The notes under the pieces: model-generated
What the model was told of the DNA's origin: nothing
The model's input: only the letters and a program-made list of their open reading frames with translations
Database searches by the model: none
Source of the DNA: Mastigocoleus testarum BC008
GTDB lineage: Bacteria > Cyanobacteriota > Cyanobacteriia > Cyanobacteriales > Nostocaceae
Length of the DNA stretch: 63,495 bases
Assembly (NCBI RefSeq): GCF_001456025.1
Contig: NZ_LMTZ01000128.1
Span: forward strand, 13,072 to 76,566
Direction: 5' to 3'
Shown: positions 1 to 8,582 of the stretch, in pieces
Numbering within the stretch: position 1 is the first letter of the stretch
Layout of the letters: each line of letters opens with the position of its first letter
Program-made: the position numbers and the translations under genes

Positions 1-3000
1 CACACGAAGACCTTTGTCGGGAGGAATACGCTGGATTCCTTGCTGTAGTAACTCTATTGCTTCTTTTATTCGACTATCTTGGGCTAATAGATTTGCACAA
101 CTATCATAAAGGGCAAAAAGATTTTTATCAGGAGGAATGCGTTGAATTCCTTGTTGTAGTAACTCTATTGCTTCTTTTATCCGATGATCTTGAGCTAGTA
201 AATTTGCACAGTTTGTATAAAGCGTGCGAAGATCTTTGTCCGGAGGTATGCGTTGAATTCCTTGTTGTAGTAATTCAATTGCTTCTTTTATCCGAGCATC
301 TTGAGCTAGTAAATTTGCACAGTTTGTATAAAGCGTGCGAAGATCTTTTTCCGGAGGTATGCGTTGAATTCCTTGTTGTAGTAATTCAATTGCTTCTTTT
401 ATCCGAGCATCTTGGGCTAGTAAATTCCCACAAGTTGTATAAAGTACAGGAAGACCTTTATCCGGAGGAATACGTTGTATTCCTTGTTGTAGTAACTCTA
501 TTGCTTCTTTTATCCGATGATCTTGAGCTAGTAAATTTGCACAGTTTGTATAAAGCGTGCGAAGATCTTTGTCCGGAGGTATGCGTTGAATTCCTTGTTG
601 TAGTAATTCAATTGCTTCTTTTATCCGAGCATCTTGAGCTAGTAAATTTGCACAGTTTGTATAAAGCGTGCGAAGATCTTTTTCCGGAGGTATGCGTTGA
701 ATTCCTTGTTGTAGTAATTCAATTGCTTCTTTTATCCGAGCATCTTGAGCTAGTAAATTTGCACAACTATCATAAAGTTCCCAAAGATTCTTATCTGGAG
801 GAATGTGTTGAATTCCTTGTTGTAGTAATTCAATTGCTTCTTTTATTCGATGTTCTTGGGCTAGTAAATTTGCACAACTATCATAAAGTGTACCAAGATT
901 TTTATCTGGAGGAATGCATTGGATCCCTGACTGTAATAACTCTATTGCTTCTTTTATTCGATTATCTTGGGCTAGTAAACTCCCACAAGTTGCGTACAGA
1001 GAAACAATACTTGTATTGGGAGGAATTTGTGTAATTCCTTTTTTGATAAAATTTATAGCTGCCGAAATATTATTTTCATTGACTAATAATTGACTACCAC
1101 AGAGATATAGTGTAATACGACCTTGACTATTCGTAGTTTGATTAATTCCTTCATTCAATATATCAAGAGCTTGATTAATATTTCCTAATTGAGCAAGATA
1201 TTCTCCTTGACGTTGAAATAATATAGTGTGACTTTTATCGGGAGGAATTCTCCGAATACCTTGTCGTAATAATTCAATAGCTTCTGCTTTCCCATTTAAC
1301 TTCGCTAATAATTCAGCACAACTTTGATATAAAGCAACTGGTCCTTTGTGAGCAGGTATAACATTAATACCCTCTTTCAGTAGCTCGATAGCTTCATCTT
1401 CTTCCTTTAATCTTATTAAAACATCTCCCCATCTTTTATAAAAACCAATGGAATCCCAATCAACAGGAATTTTTTGAATACTATCTTGAAAAAACTCAAC
1501 AGCTTGCTTGACCTTCCCTGACTTAATCAGTAATTCTCCATGTAGCTCATATAAAGAAGTAGGAAATTTCACAGAAAAAGTATCATCTATACCTGTTTGA
1601 ACTAAATCTATAGCTTGAGATAATTGCTTTTCATCTTGTGCTAATAATTTTCCACAATCCCGATATAAATATTCTTTTTGATGCTCTGGAATAATATTAA
1701 TTCCTTCCTTAAGTAAATTTATCGCATCATCCAAATTATTTTCTTTCGTTAATAATTCAGCACATTTAAGGTAAAGTGAACTTAATCCTTTATCTGGAGG
1801 TATCTTATTAATCCCCTCTTTTAGTAAAAGAACGGCTTCACTTTGTTTATTTATTCTGACTAATAAATCTGCATAATATAAATAAAGCTTTGAACGCCCT
1901 CTATCAACAGGAACATTATCTAAGCTGTTATTAGCAATTTTAATAGCTTTTTCAATTCCATTAACCTGTAGCTCTAAATCAATACGAAATTTCCAATATT
2001 CATCAGATACAGTAAATTCTGTTGCGTATTCACTGTGAAGAAGGGCTTGTTTTAAGTCTTCTTGCGTCCCTCTTGTCTTAAACAGTTTAGCAAGATAGTA
2101 TTCAATACTTTGGGAATATAAAGATTCTCGTAATGCTAAACAAATAGCAATCATTTCATTTAGCTCGTTTTTCTGCTGAGGAATTTCTCGTTTATAAATA
2201 ATTTCTTTTAATAAGTAATTTTCAAAATTATAAGCAATTGACTTCAGATCTGATTCTTTTCCAGCTTGGATTAAATGATAGCGAGCTTCTACAAACTTAC
2301 CTCCCCTACTGGATGGTTTTTCCTTGCTGAAATTATCTGATTTAAAATGACGAGTATAATAACTTGATGCTATGTAATGAGCTTTCTGTAATTCTTGAGG
2401 TTTTTCTTGAAGACGCTTTAATGCTATTTGTTTGGCTACGGGATGTAAACTAAATAACCCACTACGTTGTTCTAAAATAAAGCTATCTATCAATTCATCC
2501 CGATAAATTTCAAATAATTTTTTTCTCTTTTTGCTACTCGATACTAAATTTTCTAAAGCTTTTCTTTTAACTTTATTACGATATACAGAAATATATTGTA
2601 AAAACTCAATAGTTTCTCCAGAAAAATGGCTTAGTATTTGTTCTAATAAATTTTTTTCTAATTTATATAAAAAATCTTCTGATATTTTGCGATCTTCAGT
2701 TTTCCATATTTCAGGAGAAATTCCAATCAAGTATTCTAAAGAATCTCTCCTTAAGCTACCAACAAAAACTTCGATAGCTCTTTGATTGCAACCCAAGCAA
2801 TTTACAATATCATAACGACGTTGATGGGGTACTTCTTGACTTCTCTTTTTTTCAACTAATAATATTTCTAATAATTCTTCTGCTTCCTGAAATGACAAAC
2901 ATCCTAAAGTTTTTGTTTCATAATTATTTGACCAAAATTCAGTTTCATCGATTAACTTCGGTGTTAGGATTAATATGCGTCCGGAAACTTTGCTACGACG

Positions 3001-3426
3001 ACTTATTTTCTGCAAAAAATTCTGTACTGAATCAATTGGCTGATTTGAACCACTAATAAATGCTCTTTGAAATTCATCAATAACAATCAAAACTTTTTTA
3101 CTTATTAAGATTTTTTCTAAGGCTTTTTCCAGTGAATGTCCCAGTTCTACAGCGCGAGACATTGTTTCTTCTTTACACAAACTTAACTCCTCACTTATAT
3201 TTAAAAATAAATCATTGAGAGAGTTAGTTTGACTGTCAGGCATATCTACGATTTCTGGAATAATCCAATCTGAATTCTTAAGAGATTTTATTAGCTCATA
3301 TGCAACTGCTCTTTTTCCTACTCCTGGAAAACCTTGGAGGAAGAATACTGGTGAAGCATTATTCAGCCAATTTTCTGAAAGCGCTTCTAATATTTCTAAA
3401 TGATGACTCCCAAAGAAACGAGGCAT
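1..3426 (-). CDS. STAND-type P-loop NTPase with TPR-like solenoid (partial, C-terminus off the left edge)
   Basis: The minus-strand frame is open from ATG at 3426 to base 1, giving at least 1142 codons with no stop. The N-terminus has a Walker A motif GFPGVGKR (residues 32-39, Lys38) and a Walker B VLIVIDEF (112-119). This fits a compact AAA/NACHT-like NTPase, the switch of STAND proteins. From about residue 480 on it is alpha-helical repeat. The last ~370 visible residues are TPR-like units of exactly 37 residues (111 bp) carrying the phrases AIELLQQGIQRIPPD and NCANLLAQDARIKE; canonical TPRs are 34. Three-unit blocks are near-identical 333 bp apart, showing recent internal duplication. No signal peptide or membrane segment is seen. 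No other start exists before an upstream in-frame stop near 3460, and no strong ribosome binding site precedes the ATG. STAND-TPR proteins generally act as signal or immune switches; partner and function are unknown here. Confidence 0.85.
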   Translation of the reverse strand, partial: MPRFFGSHHLEILEALSENWLNNASPVFFLQGFPGVGKRAVAYELIKSLKNSDWIIPEIVDMPDSQTNSLNDLFLNISEELSLCKEETMSRAVELGHSLEKALEKILISKKVLIVIDEFQRAFISGSNQPIDSVQNFLQKISRRSKVSGRILILTPKLIDETEFWSNNYETKTLGCLSFQEAEELLEILLVEKKRSQEVPHQRRYDIVNCLGCNQRAIEVFVGSLRRDSLEYLIGISPEIWKTEDRKISEDFLYKLEKNLLEQILSHFSGETIEFLQYISVYRNKVKRKALENLVSSSKKRKKLFEIYRDELIDSFILEQRSGLFSLHPVAKQIALKRLQEKPQELQKAHYIASSYYTRHFKSDNFSKEKPSSRGGKFVEARYHLIQAGKESDLKSIAYNFENYLLKEIIYKREIPQQKNELNEMIAICLALRESLYSQSIEYYLAKLFKTRGTQEDLKQALLHSEYATEFTVSDEYWKFRIDLELQVNGIEKAIKIANNSLDNVPVDRGRSKLYLYYADLLVRINKQSEAVLLLKEGINKIPPDKGLSSLYLKCAELLTKENNLDDAINLLKEGINIIPEHQKEYLYRDCGKLLAQDEKQLSQAIDLVQTGIDDTFSVKFPTSLYELHGELLIKSGKVKQAVEFFQDSIQKIPVDWDSIGFYKRWGDVLIRLKEEDEAIELLKEGINVIPAHKGPVALYQSCAELLAKLNGKAEAIELLRQGIRRIPPDKSHTILFQRQGEYLAQLGNINQALDILNEGINQTTNSQGRITLYLCGSQLLVNENNISAAINFIKKGITQIPPNTSIVSLYATCGSLLAQDNRIKEAIELLQSGIQCIPPDKNLGTLYDSCANLLAQEHRIKEAIELLQQGIQHIPPDKNLWELYDSCANLLAQDARIKEAIELLQQGIQRIPPEKDLRTLYTNCANLLAQDARIKEAIELLQQGIQRIPPDKDLRTLYTNCANLLAQDHRIKEAIELLQQGIQRIPPDKGLPVLYTTCGNLLAQDARIKEAIELLQQGIQRIPPEKDLRTLYTNCANLLAQDARIKEAIELLQQGIQRIPPDKDLRTLYTNCANLLAQDHRIKEAIELLQQGIQRIPPDKNLFALYDSCANLLAQDSRIKEAIELLQQGIQRIPPDKGLRV
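29..1040 (-). repeat. 111-bp tandem coding repeats with 333-bp higher-order period
   Basis: Inside the STAND gene the phrase cgttgaattccttg recurs at 140, 251 and 362, spaced exactly 111 bp (37 codons). A block of three units recurs at +333 bp: bases 146-414 and 479-747 read as identical (about 269 bp). The identity of both sense and third codon positions points to recent unequal crossing-over or slippage. Unit ends toward 1040 are degenerate. Confidence 0.9.
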
Positions 3427-3777
3427 AGCTGTTAAAATAAAAATTTTCCCTAATTGTCCCTAAATCTGTAACAATATCACCTAAATATTTTCCTAATTGT
3501 CCCTAAATCTATAACAATATCACCTAAATATCTTCTGCATTCAAGCATATTAGGACACTCGCAGAAATAATTTACTAAATTTTGTAATTGCGAAGGCTAA
3601 TTAGTGAGACACTGTAAGAAAATTTATTGGGAAGTTATTTTTTTGAATATCCTTATCAGCAATGCTCCTAGAAATTCTTATAGATAACTTCCTAATTATA
3701 ACTAAGGAGACATAAGACACATGAAATGCTTTGTGTCACTCAATACTAAATCTTCCTTTCTCTGCATTTAAAGTAAA
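3427..3777. other. Intergenic region upstream of the STAND gene, with a 43-bp tandem duplication
   Basis: This is the stretch between the STAND gene start and the bioA stop. Bases 3449-3491 are repeated at 3492-3534 with two mismatches (a 43-bp direct tandem repeat), immediately 5' of the minus-strand STAND gene. It could duplicate an operator or promoter segment. The remainder is AT-rich with nothing else recognisable. Confidence 0.6.
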
Positions 3778-5067
3778 TTACAAACTATCTAAAATCTCCC
3801 CAATTCCCTGATAAACCATAGATAATTCCTCATCAGTAATACAATAAGGGGGCATCAAATAAAGTACATTACCCAAAGGACGCAACAACAAACCTTTTTC
3901 AATCGCTTTTTCTCTAATTACCAAACCAATTTTATTTAAATATCCCGATTTCTGTGAATTGACAATATCCATTGCGGCTATAGTACCAGTAACCCGCAGT
4001 TTTTCAATTTTGGGTTCAATTTTAGGAGCTTCCCTCAATTTTGTCAGATATTGTAAATGTTTTTCCTCCATCCCTTTAAAAGCAGGTTCATTTTCCACCA
4101 TCAATTCCAAGGAAGCTAAAGCTGCTGCACATCCAATGGGGTTTGCGGTATAACTATGACCGTGGTACAGAGTTTTAATTGGATCGTCACTGTAAAAACT
4201 TGCATAGATCTCTTCAGAACATATGCTGACAGCTAAAGGTAAAAATCCACCGGTAATTCCCTTGGAAAGACAAATAATATCAGGTGTTACTTGAGCTTTG
4301 AGACAAGCAAACCAATCTCCAGTGCGACCAAACCCGGTCATAATTTCATCAAATATCAGCAAGGTATCAAATTGCTGGGCTAATTGATGCAATTTCTGTA
4401 AAAACTCCACCCTACACATTTGCATTCCACCTGCACCTTGCACCAGGGGTTCAATAATTATCCCTGCATATGCTTTTGGGTTTCGTTCTAATTTTTCCTG
4501 AAGTTGGTTTAAAACTTCTTGTTCGCGCTTTACTATTTTTGGATCGCCGATGTAAGTTGCTGGGTAAGGTAAAAAATCCACCTCAAACAGCATATCAGAG
4601 AAAACCTGAGTAAATATAGAACGACTACCCACAGACATCGCTCCAAAGGTATCTCCGTGATATGCTCCCTCAAAAGCAATAAATTTTTGGCGTTGCTGAT
4701 TTTGATTCACCCAGTGCTGATAAGCCATTTTCAAAGCTACTTCCACAGCAGTTGAGCCATTATCAGAGAAGAAAACTCGATTCAAACCATTTGGAAGTCT
4801 TTCGGTTAATTGTTCGGCTAACATTTCTGCTGGATCGTGGGAAAAACCGGCAAAAATCACATGTTCTAATTCTGTTGCTTGGCGAAAAATCGCTTCTGCA
4901 ATCTTGGGGTGGGTGTGTCCGTGGATATTTACCCACCAGCTAGAAATGCAGTCAAGGATTTTGCGTCCATCTTTTAACTCTAACCAAACTCCTCGGGCTG
5001 ATTTTACTTTTAAGGGAGGAGGAGAGGTTTTTGCTTGGGTAAAGGGGTACCAAATGTGGGGATGCAT
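3778..5067 (-). CDS. bioA: Adenosylmethionine-8-amino-7-oxononanoate aminotransferase
   Basis: This PLP-dependent class III aminotransferase converts KAPA to DAPA using S-adenosylmethionine as amino donor, the third step of biotin synthesis, in the cytosol. At 429 aa it has the normal family length. Visible motifs are the N-terminal SSWWVNIHGHTHP (residues 42-54), the cofactor-binding FDEIMTGFGRTG (239-250, Asp240) and the Schiff-base lysine in CLSKGITGG (Lys269). The ATG at 5067 begins MHPHIWYPFTQ, as in other BioA proteins. No bioB, bioD or bioF is adjacent, so the gene stands alone, transcribed away from the repeat-rich region at 5.1-5.6 kb. Confidence 0.96.
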   Translation of the reverse strand: MHPHIWYPFTQAKTSPPPLKVKSARGVWLELKDGRKILDCISSWWVNIHGHTHPKIAEAIFRQATELEHVIFAGFSHDPAEMLAEQLTERLPNGLNRVFFSDNGSTAVEVALKMAYQHWVNQNQQRQKFIAFEGAYHGDTFGAMSVGSRSIFTQVFSDMLFEVDFLPYPATYIGDPKIVKREQEVLNQLQEKLERNPKAYAGIIIEPLVQGAGGMQMCRVEFLQKLHQLAQQFDTLLIFDEIMTGFGRTGDWFACLKAQVTPDIICLSKGITGGFLPLAVSICSEEIYASFYSDDPIKTLYHGHSYTANPIGCAAALASLELMVENEPAFKGMEEKHLQYLTKLREAPKIEPKIEKLRVTGTIAAMDIVNSQKSGYLNKIGLVIREKAIEKGLLLRPLGNVLYLMPPYCITDEELSMVYQGIGEILDSL

Positions 5068-5107
5068 TTATTTAGAGATCGGTACAAATTATCAAATTAA
5101 CTCATTC

Positions 5108-5127
5108 GGGCGCACGTCGGTGCGCCC
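5108..5127. repeat. GC-rich 8-bp-stem hairpin
   Basis: Perfect inverted repeat GGGCGCAC / GTGCGCCC with a 4-nt loop. It lies about 40 bp upstream of the bioA start and looks like a dispersed extragenic palindrome of cyanobacterial genomes rather than a terminator, since no T-run follows. Confidence 0.6.
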
Positions 5128-5341
5128 CTACAGGTAATAAATTATGGAGTGAATTATTTTTGTAAATTCTTAATAGACCGAAACTGAGTCATTAAATATT
5201 GTAGATGCTTTTAGTATTATAGTGTTGGTGGAATTCTCTTTCTGATTAGAAATGAGAATTACAAACCATGTTTTATGGTGGTATCTTTTGTTCAAATTTA
5301 TTTATATCTAGTAATCCTAAATAATTTATAAAAACCAACAT

Positions 5342-5371
5342 TGTAGAGACGTTACATGCAACATCTCTACA
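5342..5371. repeat. TGTAGAGACG palindromic repeat, copy 1
   Basis: Imperfect palindrome starting TGTAGAGACGTT and ending AACATCTCTACA. Related copies with the same ends occur at 15239, 44652, 49517 and 59232, all intergenic, as expected for a dispersed MITE/REP-like family. Confidence 0.75.
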
Positions 5372-5437
5372 GGATTTATCCGTTCACAAATCAAATAGGA
5401 AGGATTGCTATAGCAATTATTATGAGGTTATTGTCGC

Positions 5438-5524
5438 CCTAGTGACCGTATTAACGGTAAGATTATTTCAGATCAAGTATCCCAATCGATGCAAAGTTGG
5501 TTTGCTCACTTAGAACGTGAAAGC
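5438..5524 (+). pseudogene. Possible remnant of a group II intron-type reverse transcriptase C-terminus
   Basis: The frame 5426-5590 has no start codon. It encodes RINGKIISDQVSQSMQSWFAHLE, which resembles the stretch near the end of retron or group II intron-type RTs (a basic turn, then a helix with W and HL/HA). The resemblance is from memory of the family and the fragment is short. No RT core domain lies nearby. It then runs into a short palindromic repeat. This is a weak call; it may simply be an open stretch. Confidence 0.2.
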
Positions 5525-5614
5525 ATATGTCCCGTCGGACACGCTCCGCTAACACAGGGATTTCAGGCTAGTTTATATTTTGTTATGTAGTTGGGTTTAT
5601 TTGTGCCGACTTAC

Positions 5615-5830
5615 TTACTGCATAAAATCTACTCGATAACGGGACAAAGCATTGATAAATTCTGCACGATTAAGTCCAGCAATTTCTGATCCTTTATTTT
5701 GTGATACTTCCCCCAACTCATACCACTTGACTGCTGCTGCAATTCGCATTTCTTGGACAAATTCTTCTGGGTTTTTCCGAAGAGCGGAAAATACTGTTTC
5801 AGGTAATTGAATATTCACCAGTGTCATCAA
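5615..5830 (-). CDS. UPF0175 family small protein (antitoxin-like)
   Basis: A 71-aa protein starting MMTLVNIQLPETVFSALRKN, with the UPF0175 pattern: a short beta strand (VNIQLPE), then FVQEMRIAAAVKWYELGEVSQNKGSEIAGLNRAEFINALSRY with its helix-turn-helix-like AAELAG segment. UPF0175 proteins are often antitoxins paired with PIN-like DUF3368 toxins. No toxin gene lies on either side here: downstream are only repeats up to bioA and upstream only terminators. It is therefore an orphan, or acts in trans. Length matches the family. Confidence 0.8.
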   Translation of the reverse strand: MMTLVNIQLPETVFSALRKNPEEFVQEMRIAAAVKWYELGEVSQNKGSEIAGLNRAEFINALSRYRVDFMQ

Positions 5831-5885
5831 AAATAGTCCAGTAATACATGTAAATATTTCGATTAGTTGTCAAACATTACATTGC

Positions 5886-5936
5886 AAAAACCACCTAGTC
5901 TGTTCACTATGGAACAATGAAAACTAGGCGGTTTTT
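5886..5936. terminator. Bidirectional hairpin terminator
   Basis: Stem CCaCCTAGT (5891-5899) pairs with ACTAGGcGG (5923-5931), with an inner stem TGTTC/GAACA. A-run before and T-run after give a U-tail on either strand. No plus-strand gene precedes it, and the minus-strand UPF0175 gene starts only 55 bp away, so it may insulate that gene. Confidence 0.65.
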
Positions 5937-5937
5937 A

Positions 5938-6062
5938 ACACTGTCGAATTACATTTTTATAAAAATGCAAAAAACGTATATCACAAAACAAATTTAATGT
6001 GATACACTAACTTTAGTTCATAGAGTTATAACCCCGTTGTTAATGCTGCAGCGGGGTTTTTT
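5938..6062 (+). ncRNA. Candidate small RNA ended by a strong terminator
   Basis: A strong rho-independent terminator (6032-6062) has no protein-coding gene upstream on its strand, and another terminator closes the preceding side. The ~100 bases between contain no ORF with a start. This arrangement is what an independent small RNA gene looks like, but no known sRNA family motif was recognised. Confidence 0.25.
6032..6062 (+). terminator. Rho-independent terminator
   Basis: CCCCG (6032-6036) pairs with CGGGG (6052-6056), followed by TTTTTT. No annotated plus-strand gene ends upstream. Confidence 0.75.
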
Positions 6063-6463
6063 CTTGTAATGCTACACATTCAAGCAAATCTGCATAAAAA
6101 AATGTAAGCACAAGGGGCACAAGAAAAATTATGAGTCATGAATCCTTAGAATCATAACTATTTTTTTCGCTGCAATACAGCTTAACTTTAATGTAGCACA
6201 ATCACAATATAGATCCAAATAATCTCGGGCTTAATTAAATTGTTTGGGCTCAGATTGGTCTCAAAAATCTGTCAAAACAAATGAAAAATAATATTGGTAA
6301 GCCTTAACTTAACTTTAAAGCCTTCACGATCGCATCATAACGATAATAAATTAATCTTTCATTGGCGATAGGCACTAAAGCGCCGCCGCGAAGCGAACGC
6401 AAAAGCAAAAAATTATTAAAAATTCAGGTTTAATAAGCCATTTCCACTTCTAGATCTTCATTC

Positions 6464-6730
<267 letters not shown>

Positions 6731-6766
6731 AAAAACCCCTCTCCAGTAAAGAAAAGGGGCTTTGTG
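6731..6766 (-). terminator. Terminator of the Ycf45-like gene
   Basis: On the minus strand AGCCCCTTTT pairs across a short loop with AGAGGGG and is followed by TTTTT, 27 bp after the stop codon at 6793. Confidence 0.75.
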
Positions 6767-6792
6767 TAAATTAAATTAAATGTGTAATTCAA

Positions 6793-8541
6793 TTAAGCAG
6801 GATAAATCCTTAATCGGCGATTTGGTTCATCCCCAAAACTGTCCGATCGCAGCCGATAGTGTTCTACTAATTCGTGCTGCATTTTACGTACTTGTGGCGA
6901 ACGAGGCAGTAATTCTACTGGCTGTCCCTTAGGAATCACAATTTGTTCCACCGCAAGTCTAGCTTCTTCTAAAGCATCCATCTCATCATCGCTGGCGCTA
7001 TGGAGAAAAAGTTGCAACTCGCGATCGTCAGTAACTTCCGGTTCGTCGATATTCAGTAACCGACGCAAAGCACGGGTAATTTGAGGAATAGTACCAGCTT
7101 TGAGCATCTGGATCGGTAGATGGCGCGCCTTTGCCATTTGCCTCAACTTCGCATGATTTTTCACGTGCGATCGCAAAGCCAAAATTGCATCAGCATTATC
7201 CAGTTCCTTTGTCAAGACCACTGGCAAATTCAAAACCCCAATGACTTGATCCAATTGATGGCGACTGACACCATAAGGATAGATATGGAGTGGTAGATCT
7301 TCACCGTTTGGTCCCGATTCCGATCTGCTATTGCGACCGAAGCTATTGCCGTTACTTAAAGATTCTTTACGTAATAAGCGTTCAAACTCACTTCGCCCAG
7401 AACCATTACCATTTTCTGCTTCAGAAGATAATGGTAGCGGAATCATTTGTCCGCTAGCACGCCAACCAGTGGATTTCCTGCCAGAACCTGCAGCAGCTAA
7501 AGATTCTTCTCTGCGGCTACCCTTCTTATGACCGTCGATTGCAGTTAACTGACGGGTAATGTTGATATTACCTTCCTCATCAACGGTTCTAACTTGGGGA
7601 GTAGGTTGATGTCCTCGCAACAAACCGTCAACAGTATCTGCGAGATCTTCGTGAACAACCCAACGCTTCCGCTCTTGCATTTCAACGGCAATTTCAAAGG
7701 TTGGAGGAGCTTTTCTTTCCAGTACAGTTTTTTGAGAACCCCTTCTTCTGGCTTCATCATCCCCCAGGGTTACAGCCTGGATTCCACCAACCAAATCGGA
7801 TAGTGTGGGATTTTTGATCAGGTTTTCTATTTGGTTACCGTGGGCGGTACCAACTAACTGTACTCCTCTCTCAGCGATGGTACGGGCTGCTAAGGCTTCC
7901 AACTCAGTACCGATTTCATCAATGACAATCACTTCTGGCATGTGGTTTTCCACCGCCTCGATCATCACCTGATGTTGTCGGTCTGGATGGGACACTTGCA
8001 TCCTTCTTGCTTTTCCAATTGCTGGGTGGGGCACATCGCCATCCCCGGCAATTTCGTTGGAAGAGTCAATAATTACCACTCGCTTATCCAATTCATCTGC
8101 GAGAGTACGAGCGATTTCCCGTAGGGCAGTAGTTTTACCTACCCCAGGACGACCCAACATCAGAATAGATTTTCCAGTTTCGACTAAATCGCGGATCATA
8201 CTAATGGTACCGAAAATCGCTCGACCAACACGACAGGTCAAACCGATAACCTTCCCACTGCGATTGCGAATAGCACTGATGCGATGCAGGGTTTGCTCTA
8301 TTCCGGCTCTGTTGTCTGCGCCAAAGCTTCCCACTCGCACAATGCAATCATCTATCTGTTCCTGGGTGACTGGTACGTCGCTCAAATACTCGGCTCCGGA
8401 AGGAAATCGAGCTTCTGGGCATCGACCCAAATCCAAGACTACTTCTACTAAGCTATCTCTTTGCGGATGGTTCTCTAAATTTTGCCTCAGATCTTGGGGC
8501 AAAATTTCTAATAGTTTTTGGAGATCGTCTGTAATCGTCAT
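6793..8541 (-). CDS. Ycf45-like R3H-domain AAA ATPase
   Basis: The 582-aa protein has a SpoIIIAA/Ycf45-type AAA ATPase core with Walker A GRPGVGKT (130-137, Lys136) and Walker B VIVIDEIGTE (204-213). A low-complexity Ser/Gly/Arg linker follows (about 345-415), and then a C-terminal half. It ends in an R3H-type single-stranded nucleic-acid-binding segment with the R-x3-H pattern RKMQHELVEHYRL (about 549-561). Homologues occur in all cyanobacteria and in some algal plastids (Ycf45); the exact role is not established, though nucleic-acid remodelling is expected. It lies 41 bp downstream of ldpA on the same strand, so the two are probably co-transcribed, and it has its own terminator. Confidence 0.92.
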   Translation of the reverse strand: MTITDDLQKLLEILPQDLRQNLENHPQRDSLVEVVLDLGRCPEARFPSGAEYLSDVPVTQEQIDDCIVRVGSFGADNRAGIEQTLHRISAIRNRSGKVIGLTCRVGRAIFGTISMIRDLVETGKSILMLGRPGVGKTTALREIARTLADELDKRVVIIDSSNEIAGDGDVPHPAIGKARRMQVSHPDRQHQVMIEAVENHMPEVIVIDEIGTELEALAARTIAERGVQLVGTAHGNQIENLIKNPTLSDLVGGIQAVTLGDDEARRRGSQKTVLERKAPPTFEIAVEMQERKRWVVHEDLADTVDGLLRGHQPTPQVRTVDEEGNINITRQLTAIDGHKKGSRREESLAAAGSGRKSTGWRASGQMIPLPLSSEAENGNGSGRSEFERLLRKESLSNGNSFGRNSRSESGPNGEDLPLHIYPYGVSRHQLDQVIGVLNLPVVLTKELDNADAILALRSHVKNHAKLRQMAKARHLPIQMLKAGTIPQITRALRRLLNIDEPEVTDDRELQLFLHSASDDEMDALEEARLAVEQIVIPKGQPVELLPRSPQVRKMQHELVEHYRLRSDSFGDEPNRRLRIYPA

Positions 8542-8582
8542 GCTTTAATATGGTGACGTTTTTAGAGATAGGGAACTATGAA

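Larger units (their letters stand above)
5068..5614. other. Repeat-rich intergenic region upstream of bioA
   Basis: It holds a GC-rich hairpin GGGCGCAC-gtcg-GTGCGCCC (5108-5127), one member of the TGTAGAGACG palindromic repeat family (5342-5371) and a possible reverse-transcriptase remnant (5438-5524). A short palindromic motif gtcccgtcggac lies near 5529. No intact gene is seen. The bioA promoter should lie within the first ~200 bp but no clear -10/-35 pair stands out. Confidence 0.6.

Noticed and set aside
57..1034. Plus-strand 325-codon open frame of Leu-rich repeats
   Set aside because: It is the antisense shadow of the STAND gene's TPR repeats; the minus-strand frame is open over 1142 codons with P-loop motifs.
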